Assembly (NCBI GenBank): GCA_021647205.1
Contig: JAKIVD010000016.1
Coordinates: 19,559-83,558, forward strand
Length of the DNA: 64,000 bases
Reading direction: 5' to 3'
Origin: Bacteroidales bacterium
GTDB lineage: Bacteria > Bacteroidota > Bacteroidia > Bacteroidales > F082
Shown here: piece by piece, positions 36,742 to 45,834 of the stretch
Numbering within the stretch: position 1 is the stretch's first letter
How the letters are laid out: every line of letters starts with the position of its first letter
Made by a program: the position numbers and the translations under genes
Notes under the pieces: model-generated
Database searches by the model: none
What the model was told of the DNA's origin: nothing
What the model saw: only the letters and a program-made list of their open reading frames with translations

Positions 36742-37761
36742 TTATTCTGCCGCCTTTTCGGCTAAAAGATTGGGAATAAAAATGATACTGGCCGATAAAA
36801 AGTTGCTTTTGTAACGTTGCTTGGTGCCATAGTCCATGGCGTATTTTACCCTGATGTTCAAGCGGCCGGCCCAGGGCCATGCCCCAATACCGAAACCTAC
36901 CGTACTGGTCTGGTCGCGGGCATCGAGTTGGGTGTCTTTCCACCAAAAATCTTCGCCCGTATCGTCGCCCACCTGCCAGTTGTGGCCGTTGATGATCTCC
37001 AACTCCAGCCAGGGGGTTACGTACTGACTAAAGCCATACTCAATGGTAAAGCGGTTGCCCGCACGATAATCCGCATCTTTTATCTTGCTGTTCGTTTCAA
37101 AAGTCGGCATAACGAATAAGGCCGTTGCCTTCTCCATAAAATAGAGATAGACAGGTATCTGGAATTGATGTGTCCAGTATCCTTTGCCGATGTTGTCGTC
37201 GGCCCCGGTCTCGTATCTTCCGGTAGGGGCATAGACCATATAAAAAAAGGAAATATCAACCTTGTCGCCTATCGACCAGCCCAGGCCCAGGGGGATGAAC
37301 GAAAGGTCGCCAAAGCCACCGGTATTCCCCGTTGCAGTAACCGCCGTATCTTTATCATGAATGTTCATCCTGTAATTTGACGTTAAATAAGAAGGATTGA
37401 TACTGGCCATATACCTTGCCTTTAATATTTTAAATCGTGAGGTATAAAAGAAGACGGGCACATTGGCATAACCCGATATCTGCTGCTCGAGGTCAAGGCT
37501 TATTTCACCAAATCCCGGATCAATGGGTGAAAGTTCGATTTTAAGGCTATTCACCTCATTCCCAAAGCGGTCGATGAAGGAAGTGCTGTTGTTCCAATAA
37601 TTATAATCCAGGAAAACGATACCGGCCCCGGGAGGCGCCAGGTCGCGGACATTCATCAAGCCGGGCTGATACGAACCGGCCTGATAAGCACTAATGCGCT
37701 GGGCAGATGCAACCGAAAACGTCAGTATGGCAATGACAGTAAAGAGTAATATCTTTTTCAT
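36742..37761 (-). CDS. Outer-membrane barrel, phenol-pathway (MetA) transporter-like
   Basis: Exported protein of 339 residues (signal peptide to about 20) with the PF13557-like layout: APPGAGIVFLDYNYWNNSTS near the N-terminus, DLSFIPLGLGWSIGDKVDIS and FFYMVYAPTGRYETGADDNI in the middle, and a C-terminal part with TSTVGFGIGAWPWAGRLNIR. Family proteins are putative outer-membrane transporters. It follows the gene at 37786 by 24 bases and probably belongs to the same operon as the phosphatase. Confidence 0.78.
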   Translation of the reverse strand: MKKILLFTVIAILTFSVASAQRISAYQAGSYQPGLMNVRDLAPPGAGIVFLDYNYWNNSTSFIDRFGNEVNSLKIELSPIDPGFGEISLDLEQQISGYANVPVFFYTSRFKILKARYMASINPSYLTSNYRMNIHDKDTAVTATGNTGGFGDLSFIPLGLGWSIGDKVDISFFYMVYAPTGRYETGADDNIGKGYWTHQFQIPVYLYFMEKATALFVMPTFETNSKIKDADYRAGNRFTIEYGFSQYVTPWLELEIINGHNWQVGDDTGEDFWWKDTQLDARDQTSTVGFGIGAWPWAGRLNIRVKYAMDYGTKQRYKSNFLSASIIFIPNLLAEKAAE

Positions 37762-37785
37762 ATCTTGAAAGCTTCGCTGCTGCGT

Positions 37786-38595
37786 TTAATGTTTTGGAAA
37801 CAGAAAATTGATCTGGGCACGCAATTGCCAATCCGGACCGTTATCAGGTTTAATGATATAATTGTAATATCCCATCTGTGCATTGATGGGTAATTTTCCG
37901 ATTCTGAATACTACGCCTAAACCAGCTCCAAGAGGAACCAACCACTCCTGTCCACTTTCTGCATTCCAGTTTGATGTGATAATTGGCGCTGAATTTACAT
38001 ACCAACCCTTTCCAATCTGTCTGACAATAAAAGGATTTGTAAAAAATTGATTCACTTCGGCCCGATCGCTATTGCCGGCAAATGACCATGTGTTTTGAGC
38101 GACCAAACCAAAAGTCCAGCCTCCGGGCTGTATCAACAAAATTATTGCCGGTCCGGCAGACCATTTTTCTGTTCCCAATACCGGGTTGGTGGCTGTCGGA
38201 AGGCCAATGGCAGGGCCGACACCCCAAATCAACTTACCGGGTTTACGTGGTGTAAAAAACAATGAAAGGGCAATATCTCCCAATCCAAATTCACTCTTGT
38301 CATCTGCAATAGGTTGGTCGATTAACGGGATGATTGTACGAATAATCAGGTTTACATTTTCACCAAGGCCAACAGGAATTACCGGCTGAATATTGGTTAC
38401 ATTTTGAGTTCTGTTTTCAGAACCAATTCCAAATTGAGTGTTGTTCTGAATAGGGAAAACATACATTGAAGCAATCGGATTTTGAGCGGCTTTTTCAATA
38501 TCAAAATCGTTTTCTTGTTTTTCTTCTTGTGCCTGTATATTCATTAAGCCCAAAAAGGCAAAAAGAATAATTGATAAAATTGTTTTTTTAATCAT
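37786..38595 (-). CDS. Outer-membrane barrel protein, porin-like
   Basis: A 269-residue exported protein with a signal peptide ending NIQAQ (about 22) and a mature start ENDFDIEKAAQNPIASMYVF. Barrel-like strands and a GLGDIALSLFFTPRKPGKLI block resemble neuromedin-U-like or PF13557-like outer-membrane proteins of Bacteroidota. The start codon overlaps the end of the phosphatase gene by eight bases, indicating translational coupling. Confidence 0.75.
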   Translation of the reverse strand: MIKKTILSIILFAFLGLMNIQAQEEKQENDFDIEKAAQNPIASMYVFPIQNNTQFGIGSENRTQNVTNIQPVIPVGLGENVNLIIRTIIPLIDQPIADDKSEFGLGDIALSLFFTPRKPGKLIWGVGPAIGLPTATNPVLGTEKWSAGPAIILLIQPGGWTFGLVAQNTWSFAGNSDRAEVNQFFTNPFIVRQIGKGWYVNSAPIITSNWNAESGQEWLVPLGAGLGVVFRIGKLPINAQMGYYNYIIKPDNGPDWQLRAQINFLFPKH

Positions 38596-40300
38596 TGTAT
38601 TTTTTATTTAACTGATTTACAACTTCATTTAATACTTCCCCATCGGCTCCCGACGGGGGTTTGGTTCCTAAAATATTTGCCAGTGTACTGGCAATGTCTT
38701 TGGGTTCGGTCTTTCTGACAATACGCTGTGCTTTCAGACGGCTTCCTGCAAAAATGACCGGAACATAAGAATCGTACATCCAGGGGCCACCGTGATTAAC
38801 AGCTACCTTTTCACCATTAAAATCGTTGATAAAGTATTGGGGTTCGAAAAGGATGAGCAGGTTTCCCGAACGTTTGCGGTTGAAATTCCGCAATGCCTTC
38901 CTGTTCAAATAAGTGTCAGGCAGTTGGTTTTTTTGCAGGGCAAAACTTGAAACCGCCAGTGCCACACCTTTGATATTCATCAGTTCTTTGGCAACGGCTT
39001 TTTCCACCTCTTCCAGGTCGAGCCCCTTTTCTTTAATGATTTTCTCATTCAGGTAAAGGTAGGGTGGGAAGAAATCGTGAATCAGTTCCTGCCCGATGCC
39101 GAACTTTTGCTTGAGGGTTTGTATAGAAGGTTCTTTGTCCCAATGATCAGGCGAAACATAGCCCGATTCGATACCGAAGGATTCCAGATATCCGGGTACT
39201 TCGGGACCGCCATGGTCGGCTGACAGGACGATCAGGGTGTTTTCGAGCCCGACTTTTTCATCCACAAAGGCAAACAGACCGGCAAGCGTACGGTCGAGGC
39301 GCAGCATATTGTCTTCGGCTTCCAGGCTGGATGGCCCGAACAGGTGTCCCACATAATCGGTCGATGAAAAACTTATTGACAGATAATCTGTTATGTCATC
39401 TTGCCCGATGTCTTCGGCTTCAATCAACGCTTTGGCAAATTCCAGGGTGATCTCATCGCCGGCCGGACTAAAAGTGAGGTAGCTTCCATAGTAAGCGCCA
39501 TCTGCCGGGCCGTATTCATGCGGGAATGTCCGGCCAAAACCGGCCATATCCATTTCCCATGGTTGATCATCTTCCTTGCCATAAAGATAAGTTGATTTGT
39601 CGTGCATCAGTTTCCACGCCTTTTTATTATAGGTATCCGGGAATTTGCGTTTGTTCCATTGTTTCACCCATTTTGGGTATTCTTTGTAATAGTACGAGCT
39701 GGTGATAAACTCTCCCTTTGGTTTGGAAAACCAGAAAGCTTTACCTGTGTGTCCGGCCATGGTGACGGCGCCGCGGTCTTTTACCGAAACGCCGAAAACC
39801 TTGGCTTTGTCGTTGGTCATCAGCATCAGTTCATCGCTGAAAGTTGTGGTGATGATGTTTGCCGGCGAACGTCCGTCGGTAGAGGCAATCACCTGCGACT
39901 TGTCAATCTCGGTACTTGCATCCACATCGGCATTTTCAGTTAAGATGGGATAGCGCGCATCTTCAATATTGTAAACCAGCCGTCCTTTTTCGCGGTCGAA
40001 CCACACATTTGAAATCATGCCGTTTACTGCCGGGTCGGCACCGGTTGCCAGCACCGTATGCCCTACGACTGTTTCGGTGTTTGCATGTCCGTAATGGGCG
40101 TTGGCATACCAGACGCCCTGCGCTTTCAGGTAGCGGAAGCCCCCGTCGCCCATGTTTTTCATGAACTTTTCAGGCAGGTCGCCACGCAACTGGTCAACGG
40201 TAATTTGTAAAACGAGCCTGGGTTGGTTGCCGTTTTGAGGGTATATTGTTCCTGCCCACAAAAAGGAAAGAATTGTTATTAAAGTTATTTTGGTTTTCAT
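38588..40300 (-). CDS. PafA-like periplasmic alkaline phosphatase
   Basis: Zinc-dependent phosphatase of the PafA type, expected to hydrolyse phosphate monoesters in the periplasm. The 570-residue protein has a signal peptide (1-22). By comparison with the known enzyme, the metal site begins at D36 (TVDQLRGD), the nucleophile is T77 (ETVVGHT), followed 21 residues later by N98 (ISNVWFD), and the phosphate-binding pair K174/R176 is in VKDRGA. Further metal ligands lie in FSSTDYVGHLFGP and LSADHGG. All expected positions are present, so it should be active. It overlaps the next barrel gene by eight bases. Confidence 0.9.
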   Translation of the reverse strand: MKTKITLITILSFLWAGTIYPQNGNQPRLVLQITVDQLRGDLPEKFMKNMGDGGFRYLKAQGVWYANAHYGHANTETVVGHTVLATGADPAVNGMISNVWFDREKGRLVYNIEDARYPILTENADVDASTEIDKSQVIASTDGRSPANIITTTFSDELMLMTNDKAKVFGVSVKDRGAVTMAGHTGKAFWFSKPKGEFITSSYYYKEYPKWVKQWNKRKFPDTYNKKAWKLMHDKSTYLYGKEDDQPWEMDMAGFGRTFPHEYGPADGAYYGSYLTFSPAGDEITLEFAKALIEAEDIGQDDITDYLSISFSSTDYVGHLFGPSSLEAEDNMLRLDRTLAGLFAFVDEKVGLENTLIVLSADHGGPEVPGYLESFGIESGYVSPDHWDKEPSIQTLKQKFGIGQELIHDFFPPYLYLNEKIIKEKGLDLEEVEKAVAKELMNIKGVALAVSSFALQKNQLPDTYLNRKALRNFNRKRSGNLLILFEPQYFINDFNGEKVAVNHGGPWMYDSYVPVIFAGSRLKAQRIVRKTEPKDIASTLANILGTKPPSGADGEVLNEVVNQLNKKYND

Positions 40301-40638
40301 TGTTTGACCGGGCTTTTTTCTTTTTTCAAATAATTCAAACGGATTTCCCGCAAATCAGAGCCTTTTCTTTTGTGCCCGACTCCGTGAATGGTTACTTCAG
40401 ATTTTTCAGCCAATATGCGGATAGCCCCTGAGAGGATGCCGAGTGCAGTGGACCTTAATATCTCTGACAATTGTTCTGCCGAAGCCATTGTTGCGATGAT
40501 GGAAAAGGTTCCATTCTCTTCGGTTACAGACAAAGACATGCAAAGTTGTTGGAGACTACCCCGAATGAATTCCAGCGACTGCGAGAACTCTAAATACTTT
40601 TCGGTTTTTGGTTGAACGGTTATTTCCAGTTTGATCAT
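40297..40638 (-). CDS. Small hypothetical protein, possible ABM-like fold
   Basis: A 113-residue soluble protein without signal peptide. The pattern MIKLEITVQPKTEKYLEFSQ with two beta-alpha-beta units resembles the dimeric alpha-beta barrel of antibiotic-biosynthesis-monooxygenase proteins, but the second half (LRSTALGILSGAIRILAEKS) does not fit cleanly. Its stop overlaps the phosphatase start by four bases, so the genes are coupled. Function unknown. Confidence 0.6.
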   Translation of the reverse strand: MIKLEITVQPKTEKYLEFSQSLEFIRGSLQQLCMSLSVTEENGTFSIIATMASAEQLSEILRSTALGILSGAIRILAEKSEVTIHGVGHKRKGSDLREIRLNYLKKEKSPVKQ

Positions 40639-40897
40639 TGAATGGGTTTGGAATTATTTATTTTGATGTTTTAGACAGTCAAACACGATGCCACAAAAAT
40701 CCCGGATTATGTATCACACACAAATACAGCTTGTTAAAACTTTTTTACAAGAAACACTAAAACGTATTTATGAAATTAAACCATGAAATATAATGGATAA
40801 CATGAAATATGATGGGGTCAAGCTTGTCATTCAAAATTTGCTTGTCCTCCTGACCGGAGGATCACTACAAAAGGCCTGGGGAAGGAAATGCGCTCAG

Positions 40898-40927
40898 CCA
40901 GCTAAGTGCAAAAGCCCACTTAGCTGG
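40898..40927. repeat. Hairpin A, 11-base perfect arms
   Basis: CCAGCTAAGTG and CACTTAGCTGG are perfect complements around an eight-base loop. No T-run follows on either strand, so it is more like a repeat element than a terminator. Confidence 0.7.
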
Positions 40928-40933
40928 TTTCCA

Positions 40934-40965
40934 GACTCGCCAAGTCGGCTTGGACTTAGCGAGTC
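40934..40965. repeat. Hairpin B, nested arms
   Basis: Outer arms GACTCGC/GCGAGTC and inner arms AAGTC/GACTT are separated by one mismatch and a six-base loop. It starts seven bases after hairpin A. Confidence 0.7.
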
Positions 40966-41047
40966 GAAATGAATTCGGAAAGAAATACATACAAATCCCC
41001 GAGGAGAAGCGATTGCGCTGAGGGGAGACTTCACACTTTCAACCCAC

Positions 41048-41083
41048 AAACCCTTCCAGGGCCTGCGGACGCCGGAAGGGTTT
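41048..41083. repeat. Hairpin C, terminator-like
   Basis: AAACCCTTCC pairs with GGAAGGGTTT across a GC-rich 16-base centre. On the plus strand four Ts end the right arm. No plus-strand gene ends here. The TTCC-centre-GGAA style recurs after the gene at 49639. Confidence 0.65.
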
Positions 41084-41097
41084 TACCGACCTTCTTT

Positions 41098-41129
41098 GAC
41101 CCGCCGGGTTTTTTCCAACCCGGCGGGTC
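41098..41129. repeat. Hairpin D, 13-base perfect arms
   Basis: GACCCGCCGGGTT and AACCCGGCGGGTC are perfect complements with a six-base loop. The arm core ACCCGCCGGGTT recurs at about 47380-47391 between carA and the sigma-factor gene, which suggests a dispersed element. Confidence 0.72.
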
Positions 41130-41218
41130 GGGGCATCTCAACCGGAGGGAAATATCCCCTTGGGCTAAAAGTTGCCTTTGGGGGATCCATCGCCGCTTCG
41201 CTTCCCTCGGGATGACAG

Positions 41219-41234
41219 CCGGTTTTTAAACCGG
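41219..41234 (-). repeat. Hairpin E at the end of the sigma-54 regulator gene
   Basis: CCGGTTT and AAACCGG flank two bases and contain the regulator's stop codon. It may act as a weak 3' end stem. There is no T-run. Confidence 0.45.
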
Positions 41235-42641
41235 GGGCCGTTTTATATCCAGTTTTCGCATGCGCGAGCGCAGGGTCTCCGGGTGCATGGCAAGTATGCG
41301 GGCGGCGCCTTCGGGGCCATCCACACGCCAGTATGTTTTTTCCAGCACCCTGATGATGTATTGCCGTTCGAATTCGGCCAGGGGGAGGAGTTGCCCCTCT
41401 TCTTCAAAACCCGGCTTCAACAGTGGTTCTATGGTTAATGATTTTCCGGTGGAAATAATGACGGCCCTTTCGATGATGTTTTCCAGTTCGCGCACATTGC
41501 CCGGCCATGAATAGGCCTGCAACTGCCTGATGGTTTTTTTCGATATCCGCTCTATATTTTTCCCCAGGCTGCGGTTAAAGCCTTTTACAAAATGCTGGGC
41601 CAATAAAGGTAAGTCTTCAACACGGTCGCGCAAAGGTGCAATGGTAACCGGATAAACATTGAGGCGGTAATATAAATCTTTCCTGAACAGCTTTTTCCTG
41701 ATCTGCTTTTCAAGGTTACGGTTGGTAGCCGCAATGATCCTGACATCCACTTTGATGGTTTTGGGGCTGCCAATGCGTTCGAATTCCCCTTCCTGTAAAA
41801 CGCGTAAAAGCTTTGACTGGAGTTCAACGGGGACTTCGCCGATTTCATCAAGGAAAAGCGTTCCGCCGTCGGCCAGTTCAAACCTGCCGATCTGCTTTTG
41901 GATGGCGCCGGTAAAAGCGCCCTTTTCATGACCGAACAACTCACTTTCGATGAGCGTGGCAGGCAGGGAAGCGCAGTTCACTTTGATGAAAGGTTTGTGG
42001 CGCCTTTTGCTCAGTTTATGAATGGCTGCCGCAAACAGTTCTTTGCCTGTTCCCGTCTCGCCTTCCAGCAATACCGTGGAATCGGTCGGGGCAACCTGCT
42101 CTATCCGGTAAAGGGAATGCATCAGGGGCTCGCTTTCGCCGATAATTTCCTCGAAACCATACCGGCTTTCAATCTCTTTGCGCAGGTAAACATTTTCAGA
42201 TTCCAACTGGTCTTTTAATGCTTGCAATTCGGCAATAACCTGTTGCAGTTTTTTTTCGGTTTCCCTGAGTTTACTAATATCAATGGCCATCCCCACCAAA
42301 TATTCTTCACCATCAATAAGCGCATAATTGGCCGTGTCGATGACCGGAATTTTCTTCCCTGATTTTGTGAGTATGTTTTGTTCCAGAGATTGCTCTTCTT
42401 TATCGCTAAAGACTTTGCTTATGATTTCAATATTGATTTCTTTTATGCTTTCTTCCAAGAAATCATACGCATTTTTCTTGTATAATTCTTCTGCGGAATA
42501 TCCCAGTATCAATTCCAGGTTTTTGTTCCACAATACCAGTTCGTCCTGCTTATTGAATACATAAGCAAACTCGGGCATGGCTTTCAGGATGGTTTCGGCC
42601 TTATGCGGCAATTCAGGAAGGTATTTTTTTGTTTTTTTCAA
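41226..42641 (-). CDS. PAS-domain sigma-54-dependent transcription activator
   Basis: Enhancer-binding protein that drives sigma-54 promoters by ATP hydrolysis. Domain order: PAS sensor (about 16-125), coiled coil (about 125-158), AAA+ domain (about 163-395) with Walker A GETGTGKE (194-201), the sigma-54 contact loop GAFTGA (241-246) and Walker [11 protein letters not shown] (259-268), then a Fis-type helix-turn-helix (about 440-468, [20 protein letters not shown]). All activator motifs are intact. The N-terminus is a PAS domain, not a receiver, so it senses a small signal or redox state directly and not through phosphorylation. No target promoter was found nearby. Confidence 0.92.
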   Translation of the reverse strand: MKKTKKYLPELPHKAETILKAMPEFAYVFNKQDELVLWNKNLELILGYSAEELYKKNAYDFLEESIKEINIEIISKVFSDKEEQSLEQNILTKSGKKIPVIDTANYALIDGEEYLVGMAIDISKLRETEKKLQQVIAELQALKDQLESENVYLRKEIESRYGFEEIIGESEPLMHSLYRIEQVAPTDSTVLLEGETGTGKELFAAAIHKLSKRRHKPFIKVNCASLPATLIESELFGHEKGAFTGAIQKQIGRFELADGGTLFLDEIGEVPVELQSKLLRVLQEGEFERIGSPKTIKVDVRIIAATNRNLEKQIRKKLFRKDLYYRLNVYPVTIAPLRDRVEDLPLLAQHFVKGFNRSLGKNIERISKKTIRQLQAYSWPGNVRELENIIERAVIISTGKSLTIEPLLKPGFEEEGQLLPLAEFERQYIIRVLEKTYWRVDGPEGAARILAMHPETLRSRMRKLDIKRPPV

Positions 42642-42711
42642 TCGATGTTGTTGGTGGATAGTAGCAGTCCTTCAAAAGAAACTACTGTAAAATTAGTAAA
42701 TTACTCTGAGT

Positions 42712-43326
42712 TCAGGTAATTTTTCTTTTGAACAAAGTATAAATATAGGGTCTGGGGTCGCCACCGGGATTTGTGTAGGTGTACTCCTCCTCGGCGAGCA
42801 GTTCAAATGCCGGGAGGTGTTGCTTCAGGTCGTTGGCACCGTACCTGCGCACATCCAGGCCGGCACATTTTGTGGCGCCTTTTTTTGAGAACTCGGCGAA
42901 AATGGCATGGCCGCCGGGTTTTACAAGGGTGTCCACATTCTTAAAATATTGTTCAACATGGCCGTCGTCAACTAAAAAATGAAGCACGGCCCTGTCGAGC
43001 CAGATATCAGCTTTTTCCAATTGTGCGGGCAGCGCCCTGGAAATATCCTGACAAAGCCACTGAATATTGTTGTCGCCATATTTCTTTTTTGCTTTTTCGA
43101 TGGCTTCCCGGCTTAAGTCATTTAGAATAAGCCGTGTATCTGATTTGGCAAGAATATCAATCAAGCCCGATGTGCCGACACCAGGAATAAAAACTGTCGC
43201 ATTTTTCCAGGCGGGGATCAGCGCTAAAAACTTTAGTGTTTGCGAGAAATCATTTTCGTACCACCCCAGTTTGTTCTCAGCTGTTCTTGTGAATATCTTG
43301 TCCCAGTGATCGGATAATGTTCTCAT
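42712..43326 (-). CDS. SAM-dependent methyltransferase, class I
   Basis: Soluble methyltransferase with the SAM motif I IPGVGTSGL, motif II LILNDLSREAI, and WLCQDI, then KADIWLDRAVLHFLVDDG. The N-terminal DHWDKIFTRTAENKLGWYEN resembles small thiol/tellurite-type methyltransferases that begin this way. The frame is open from 43374, but a -7 promoter box lies at 43361-43368, so the transcript should start downstream of that codon. MRTLSDHWDKIF at 43326 is preferred (204 aa). Substrate unknown. Confidence 0.83.
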   Translation of the reverse strand: MRTLSDHWDKIFTRTAENKLGWYENDFSQTLKFLALIPAWKNATVFIPGVGTSGLIDILAKSDTRLILNDLSREAIEKAKKKYGDNNIQWLCQDISRALPAQLEKADIWLDRAVLHFLVDDGHVEQYFKNVDTLVKPGGHAIFAEFSKKGATKCAGLDVRRYGANDLKQHLPAFELLAEEEYTYTNPGGDPRPYIYTLFKRKIT

Positions 43327-43360
43327 TTCTTTTTTTCTTACAATGCCTTGTGCTTTTCCG

Positions 43361-43368
43361 CAAAAATA
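43361..43368 (-). promoter_or_regulatory. Candidate -7 box for the methyltransferase
   Basis: TATTTTTG on the minus strand fits TAnnTTTG. The start at 43326 is about 34 bases downstream. No TTTG at the expected upstream spacing, so moderate confidence only. Confidence 0.4.
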
Positions 43369-43580
43369 GCACATATTACCAAGGGGTACTGGTTTAACAA
43401 ATACTGCGGTTAAGTTTTACGTTGATGTACGAATATCATCGCTGTTAAAACTATTGAAATGAGCGTTTGTTGTTTTCAATTAAAACAATTAACCGGATTG
43501 AAAAACCGAAAGCCGTCAGCATAACCTTTAGCCGGAACAACCCCATTGACAAACGATATGTAAATATTTCACCCCTTTTC

Positions 43581-43598
43581 CCGGTCTTCGGACACCGG
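43581..43598 (-). terminator. Weak hairpin after the ABC permease gene
   Basis: A small stem with GTC-TTCG-GAC at its tip and CCG/CGG below lies 20 bases after the permease stop on the minus strand. A TTCG loop is stable in RNA, but no clear T-run follows. The rest of 43375-43618 shows nothing else. Confidence 0.35.
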
Positions 43599-43618
43599 AC
43601 TTCCGTCTCCGTTCTCCA

Positions 43619-44446
43619 CTAATTCAGGTCCCGTTTATTCAACAGGTAAGAAATGGAGCCGAGGTAAAAAACAAACCAGCCCGTGGCGATGGCGAGTGCC
43701 TTGATAGCTACATCGTCCTCAATCTCCATAAAGATGTAGCGCCCGTAAGGAACCGAAATGAGGTTGTTGAGTGCCTTGATGGGAAAGAAGTTGACAATTT
43801 CAGGGGCAATACCGTCCCTGAAGATGGGGGCATTGATAAGTATGGCATCGACAATTGGTTCAAACATCAGCGTGTACAGGAACAAAGCCATGATGATGAA
43901 ACCTGCCTTTTTGATGAGCAGCGAAAGCAGAAAAGCAAGGGTACAATAAATGACCACTTCGTAGAAGTAAACAGCAAGGAATTCCATCTCGTCGAAAATG
44001 TATTCTGCACCCCATACATGCGAATAAATGGAGCCGTTGACAAACCCCAGACCAAAAAGTAATAAAGTGCTGAGTGCTGCCATGGCAACAATGAACAAAA
44101 GTTTGCTCAGGATGTATTCTTTTTTGCTGATGCCGTCGATAATGTTCTGACGAAGGGTGTTGTAGGTAACGTCGTTGTTAACCGAAATAATGACGATAAA
44201 TGCCAGCAGCACTTTGACATAAGTGGCGAGGTAGGTTGTGTTTTGCCAGATGTCGGGGAAATCGTAAATGGGGATGATGGTCGGGTTGATGCCCCTGAAA
44301 TCGGCCCCTTCGCTTTTGAGCCACTCCAAAAAAAGCATCCCCCCCGAAGCAATAAGCAGCAAGGCCAGCAGGTACATGCCAATCAGTATCCAGAACAGGC
44401 GGTAATTCCTTATTTTCAGCCACTCCAGTTTTAATGCCCTAATCAT
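43619..44446 (-). CDS. ABC-2 type permease subunit
   Basis: Inner-membrane part of an ABC exporter (275 aa) with six hydrophobic segments, starting WLKIRNYRLFWILIGMYLLA and including NNDVTYNTLRQNIIDGISKK, the conserved cytoplasmic loop of ABC-2 permeases. It overlaps the ATPase gene by eight bases, so the pair is coupled. Substrate unknown. Such pairs often export peptides or act in resistance. Confidence 0.9.
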   Translation of the reverse strand: MIRALKLEWLKIRNYRLFWILIGMYLLALLLIASGGMLFLEWLKSEGADFRGINPTIIPIYDFPDIWQNTTYLATYVKVLLAFIVIISVNNDVTYNTLRQNIIDGISKKEYILSKLLFIVAMAALSTLLLFGLGFVNGSIYSHVWGAEYIFDEMEFLAVYFYEVVIYCTLAFLLSLLIKKAGFIIMALFLYTLMFEPIVDAILINAPIFRDGIAPEIVNFFPIKALNNLISVPYGRYIFMEIEDDVAIKALAIATGWFVFYLGSISYLLNKRDLN

Positions 44447-45335
44447 TTTCCCTGAGAATTTTCAGAAATTCCTGTTCAAGCGAATTCCTTTGTGTAAACA
44501 ATTTTTTCAATGTGATACCACGGGCGAAACAAAAATCGTTTAAATCGGCTGCACTGCTGTCTTCCTTCATTGTAACCAAAAAGGTACTTCCGTTTTGTTG
44601 AGCCGCAACCTGGCCGGGAAAGCTTCCAATGACCGCTTCCAGCTTTTGCCTGTCATCGGCGGCCACTTCCACTTTGTTGATTTCGCCGAGAGTTTCGCTC
44701 ACACGGCCCTCGTGCAGTTTTTTTCCTTTTCGCAATACGCAAAAATGTGTGCAGACCTTTTGCACTTCGTCGAGCAGGTGACTCGCCATGATGATGGTTT
44801 TACCTGAGCCTGCCACATCCTTGATGAGTTTGCGCACTTCGGCAATTCCTTCGGGGTCGAGCCCATTGGTGGGTTCGTCAAAAATGAGCACGGGTGGGTC
44901 CGACAGCAAAGCGGCGGCGATGGAGAGCCGTTGTTTCATGCCCAGGCTGTAGGTTTTGAATTTGTCGTTTCGCCGGTCAAACAACCCCGCCTGTTTCAGT
45001 ACTTTGCCGATGTTATCCGTACTGCACTTTTTAATGTGTGCGGTAATCCGGAGATTTTGGGTAGCAGTGAGGTAGGGCATGAAACATGGCATTTCGAGGA
45101 TGGCGCCAATCTTTTTGCGTGCCTTCACGTTGTCATCTTGTCCGAACCAGCGAAAACTACCGCTATCCGCTGCAACCACATCGAGGATCATGCCGAGTGT
45201 GGTTGTTTTTCCGCTGCCGTTGGGGCCAAGAATTCCAAACACCTGACCGGTTGTGATGTCCAAGTCCAGTTTGTCCACCGCCCGGATTCTTCCAAAGTGT
45301 TTGGACAACTTATTTATCCTGAGTACCTTTTCCAA
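44439..45335 (-). CDS. ABC transporter ATP-binding protein
   Basis: ATPase partner of the permease. It has Walker A GPNGSGKTT, signature YSLGMKQRLSIAAALL, Walker B LIFDEPTNGLDP and the H-loop ASHLLDE, then a C-terminal domain (about residues 210-298) common in ABC-2 exporters. The frame is open to 45374, but that part lies in the preceding DUF4252 gene. A TTG at 45335 (Leu-Glu-Lys-Val-Leu-Arg) begins the usual N-terminal strand and is my choice, giving 298 aa; ATG at 45374 is the alternative. The two genes overlap by 26 bases. Confidence 0.88.
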   Translation of the reverse strand: MEKVLRINKLSKHFGRIRAVDKLDLDITTGQVFGILGPNGSGKTTTLGMILDVVAADSGSFRWFGQDDNVKARKKIGAILEMPCFMPYLTATQNLRITAHIKKCSTDNIGKVLKQAGLFDRRNDKFKTYSLGMKQRLSIAAALLSDPPVLIFDEPTNGLDPEGIAEVRKLIKDVAGSGKTIIMASHLLDEVQKVCTHFCVLRKGKKLHEGRVSETLGEINKVEVAADDRQKLEAVIGSFPGQVAAQQNGSTFLVTMKEDSSAADLNDFCFARGITLKKLFTQRNSLEQEFLKILREND

Positions 45336-45834
45336 AATCGCTGAGGTTGAAATCAAAAGGGTTGATAAAATCACTTGCGTTCATCGACTCCATCAGACCT
45401 GGCAGTACACTCACGGCCAGTTGCCCGCGGAGATAAAAAGCCGTGGTCATATCCTGCTTCCTGATGACCCCGATGTATTCCGAATCTTCTCCTTTTTCTT
45501 TTCCATACACGTAAAAATTCATTTCGCCACCGTAAGCCGAGGCCAGCTCTTCATAATCCAGTTCCTGATAAGTCGTAATGAGCTGCTTGTAGGCTTTGTC
45601 GGCCCTGGCGGTCGAATCGAGGTTAAAAACCAAAAGCTTTTGAATGCCATTGGCAAGTTTGTTGAAGTCGGGGTTGTTGCTCAGGTTCAACATCCTCAGG
45701 GTGCTGGGATAGAAACAGAACTTATGTTCCGTTCTGTCTTCAGCAAAATCCCTGAGGGGTTGTTCCTGTGCACACACGGGCAGAAAATGCCCCGACAACA
45801 GGAGAATACTAATAAGTATCGTTGTCTTTTTCAT
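45310..45834 (-). CDS. DUF4252 protein, copy 2
   Basis: Small exported protein (174 aa from the preferred start MKKTTILISILLL) with a signal peptide ending CAQ and a DUF4252-like mature part: LRMLNLSNNPDFNKLANGIQ, then KAYKQLITTYQELDYEELAS and FYVYGKEKGEDSEYIGVIRK. It is homologous in plan to the gene just upstream, which it overlaps by 26 bases. The frame is open to 45903, but the earlier start would lie far inside the preceding gene. Function unknown. Confidence 0.82.
   Translation of the reverse strand: MKKTTILISILLLSGHFLPVCAQEQPLRDFAEDRTEHKFCFYPSTLRMLNLSNNPDFNKLANGIQKLLVFNLDSTARADKAYKQLITTYQELDYEELASAYGGEMNFYVYGKEKGEDSEYIGVIRKQDMTTAFYLRGQLAVSVLPGLMESMNASDFINPFDFNLSDFGKGTQDK

Larger units (their letters stand above)
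40639..41225. other. Gene-free block rich in hairpins
   Basis: No convincing gene lies in this 587-base stretch. The first 200 bases are AT-rich and probably hold the promoter for the 40638-38588 operon. From about 40890 to 41234 at least four hairpins follow one another and are listed separately. A plus-strand reading frame at 40969-41229 is an artefact of these repeats. Confidence 0.7.

Noticed and set aside
40969..41229. Plus-strand reading frame of 86 residues in the hairpin block
   Set aside because: It runs through four hairpins; its translation is low-complexity and reflects repeat sequence.
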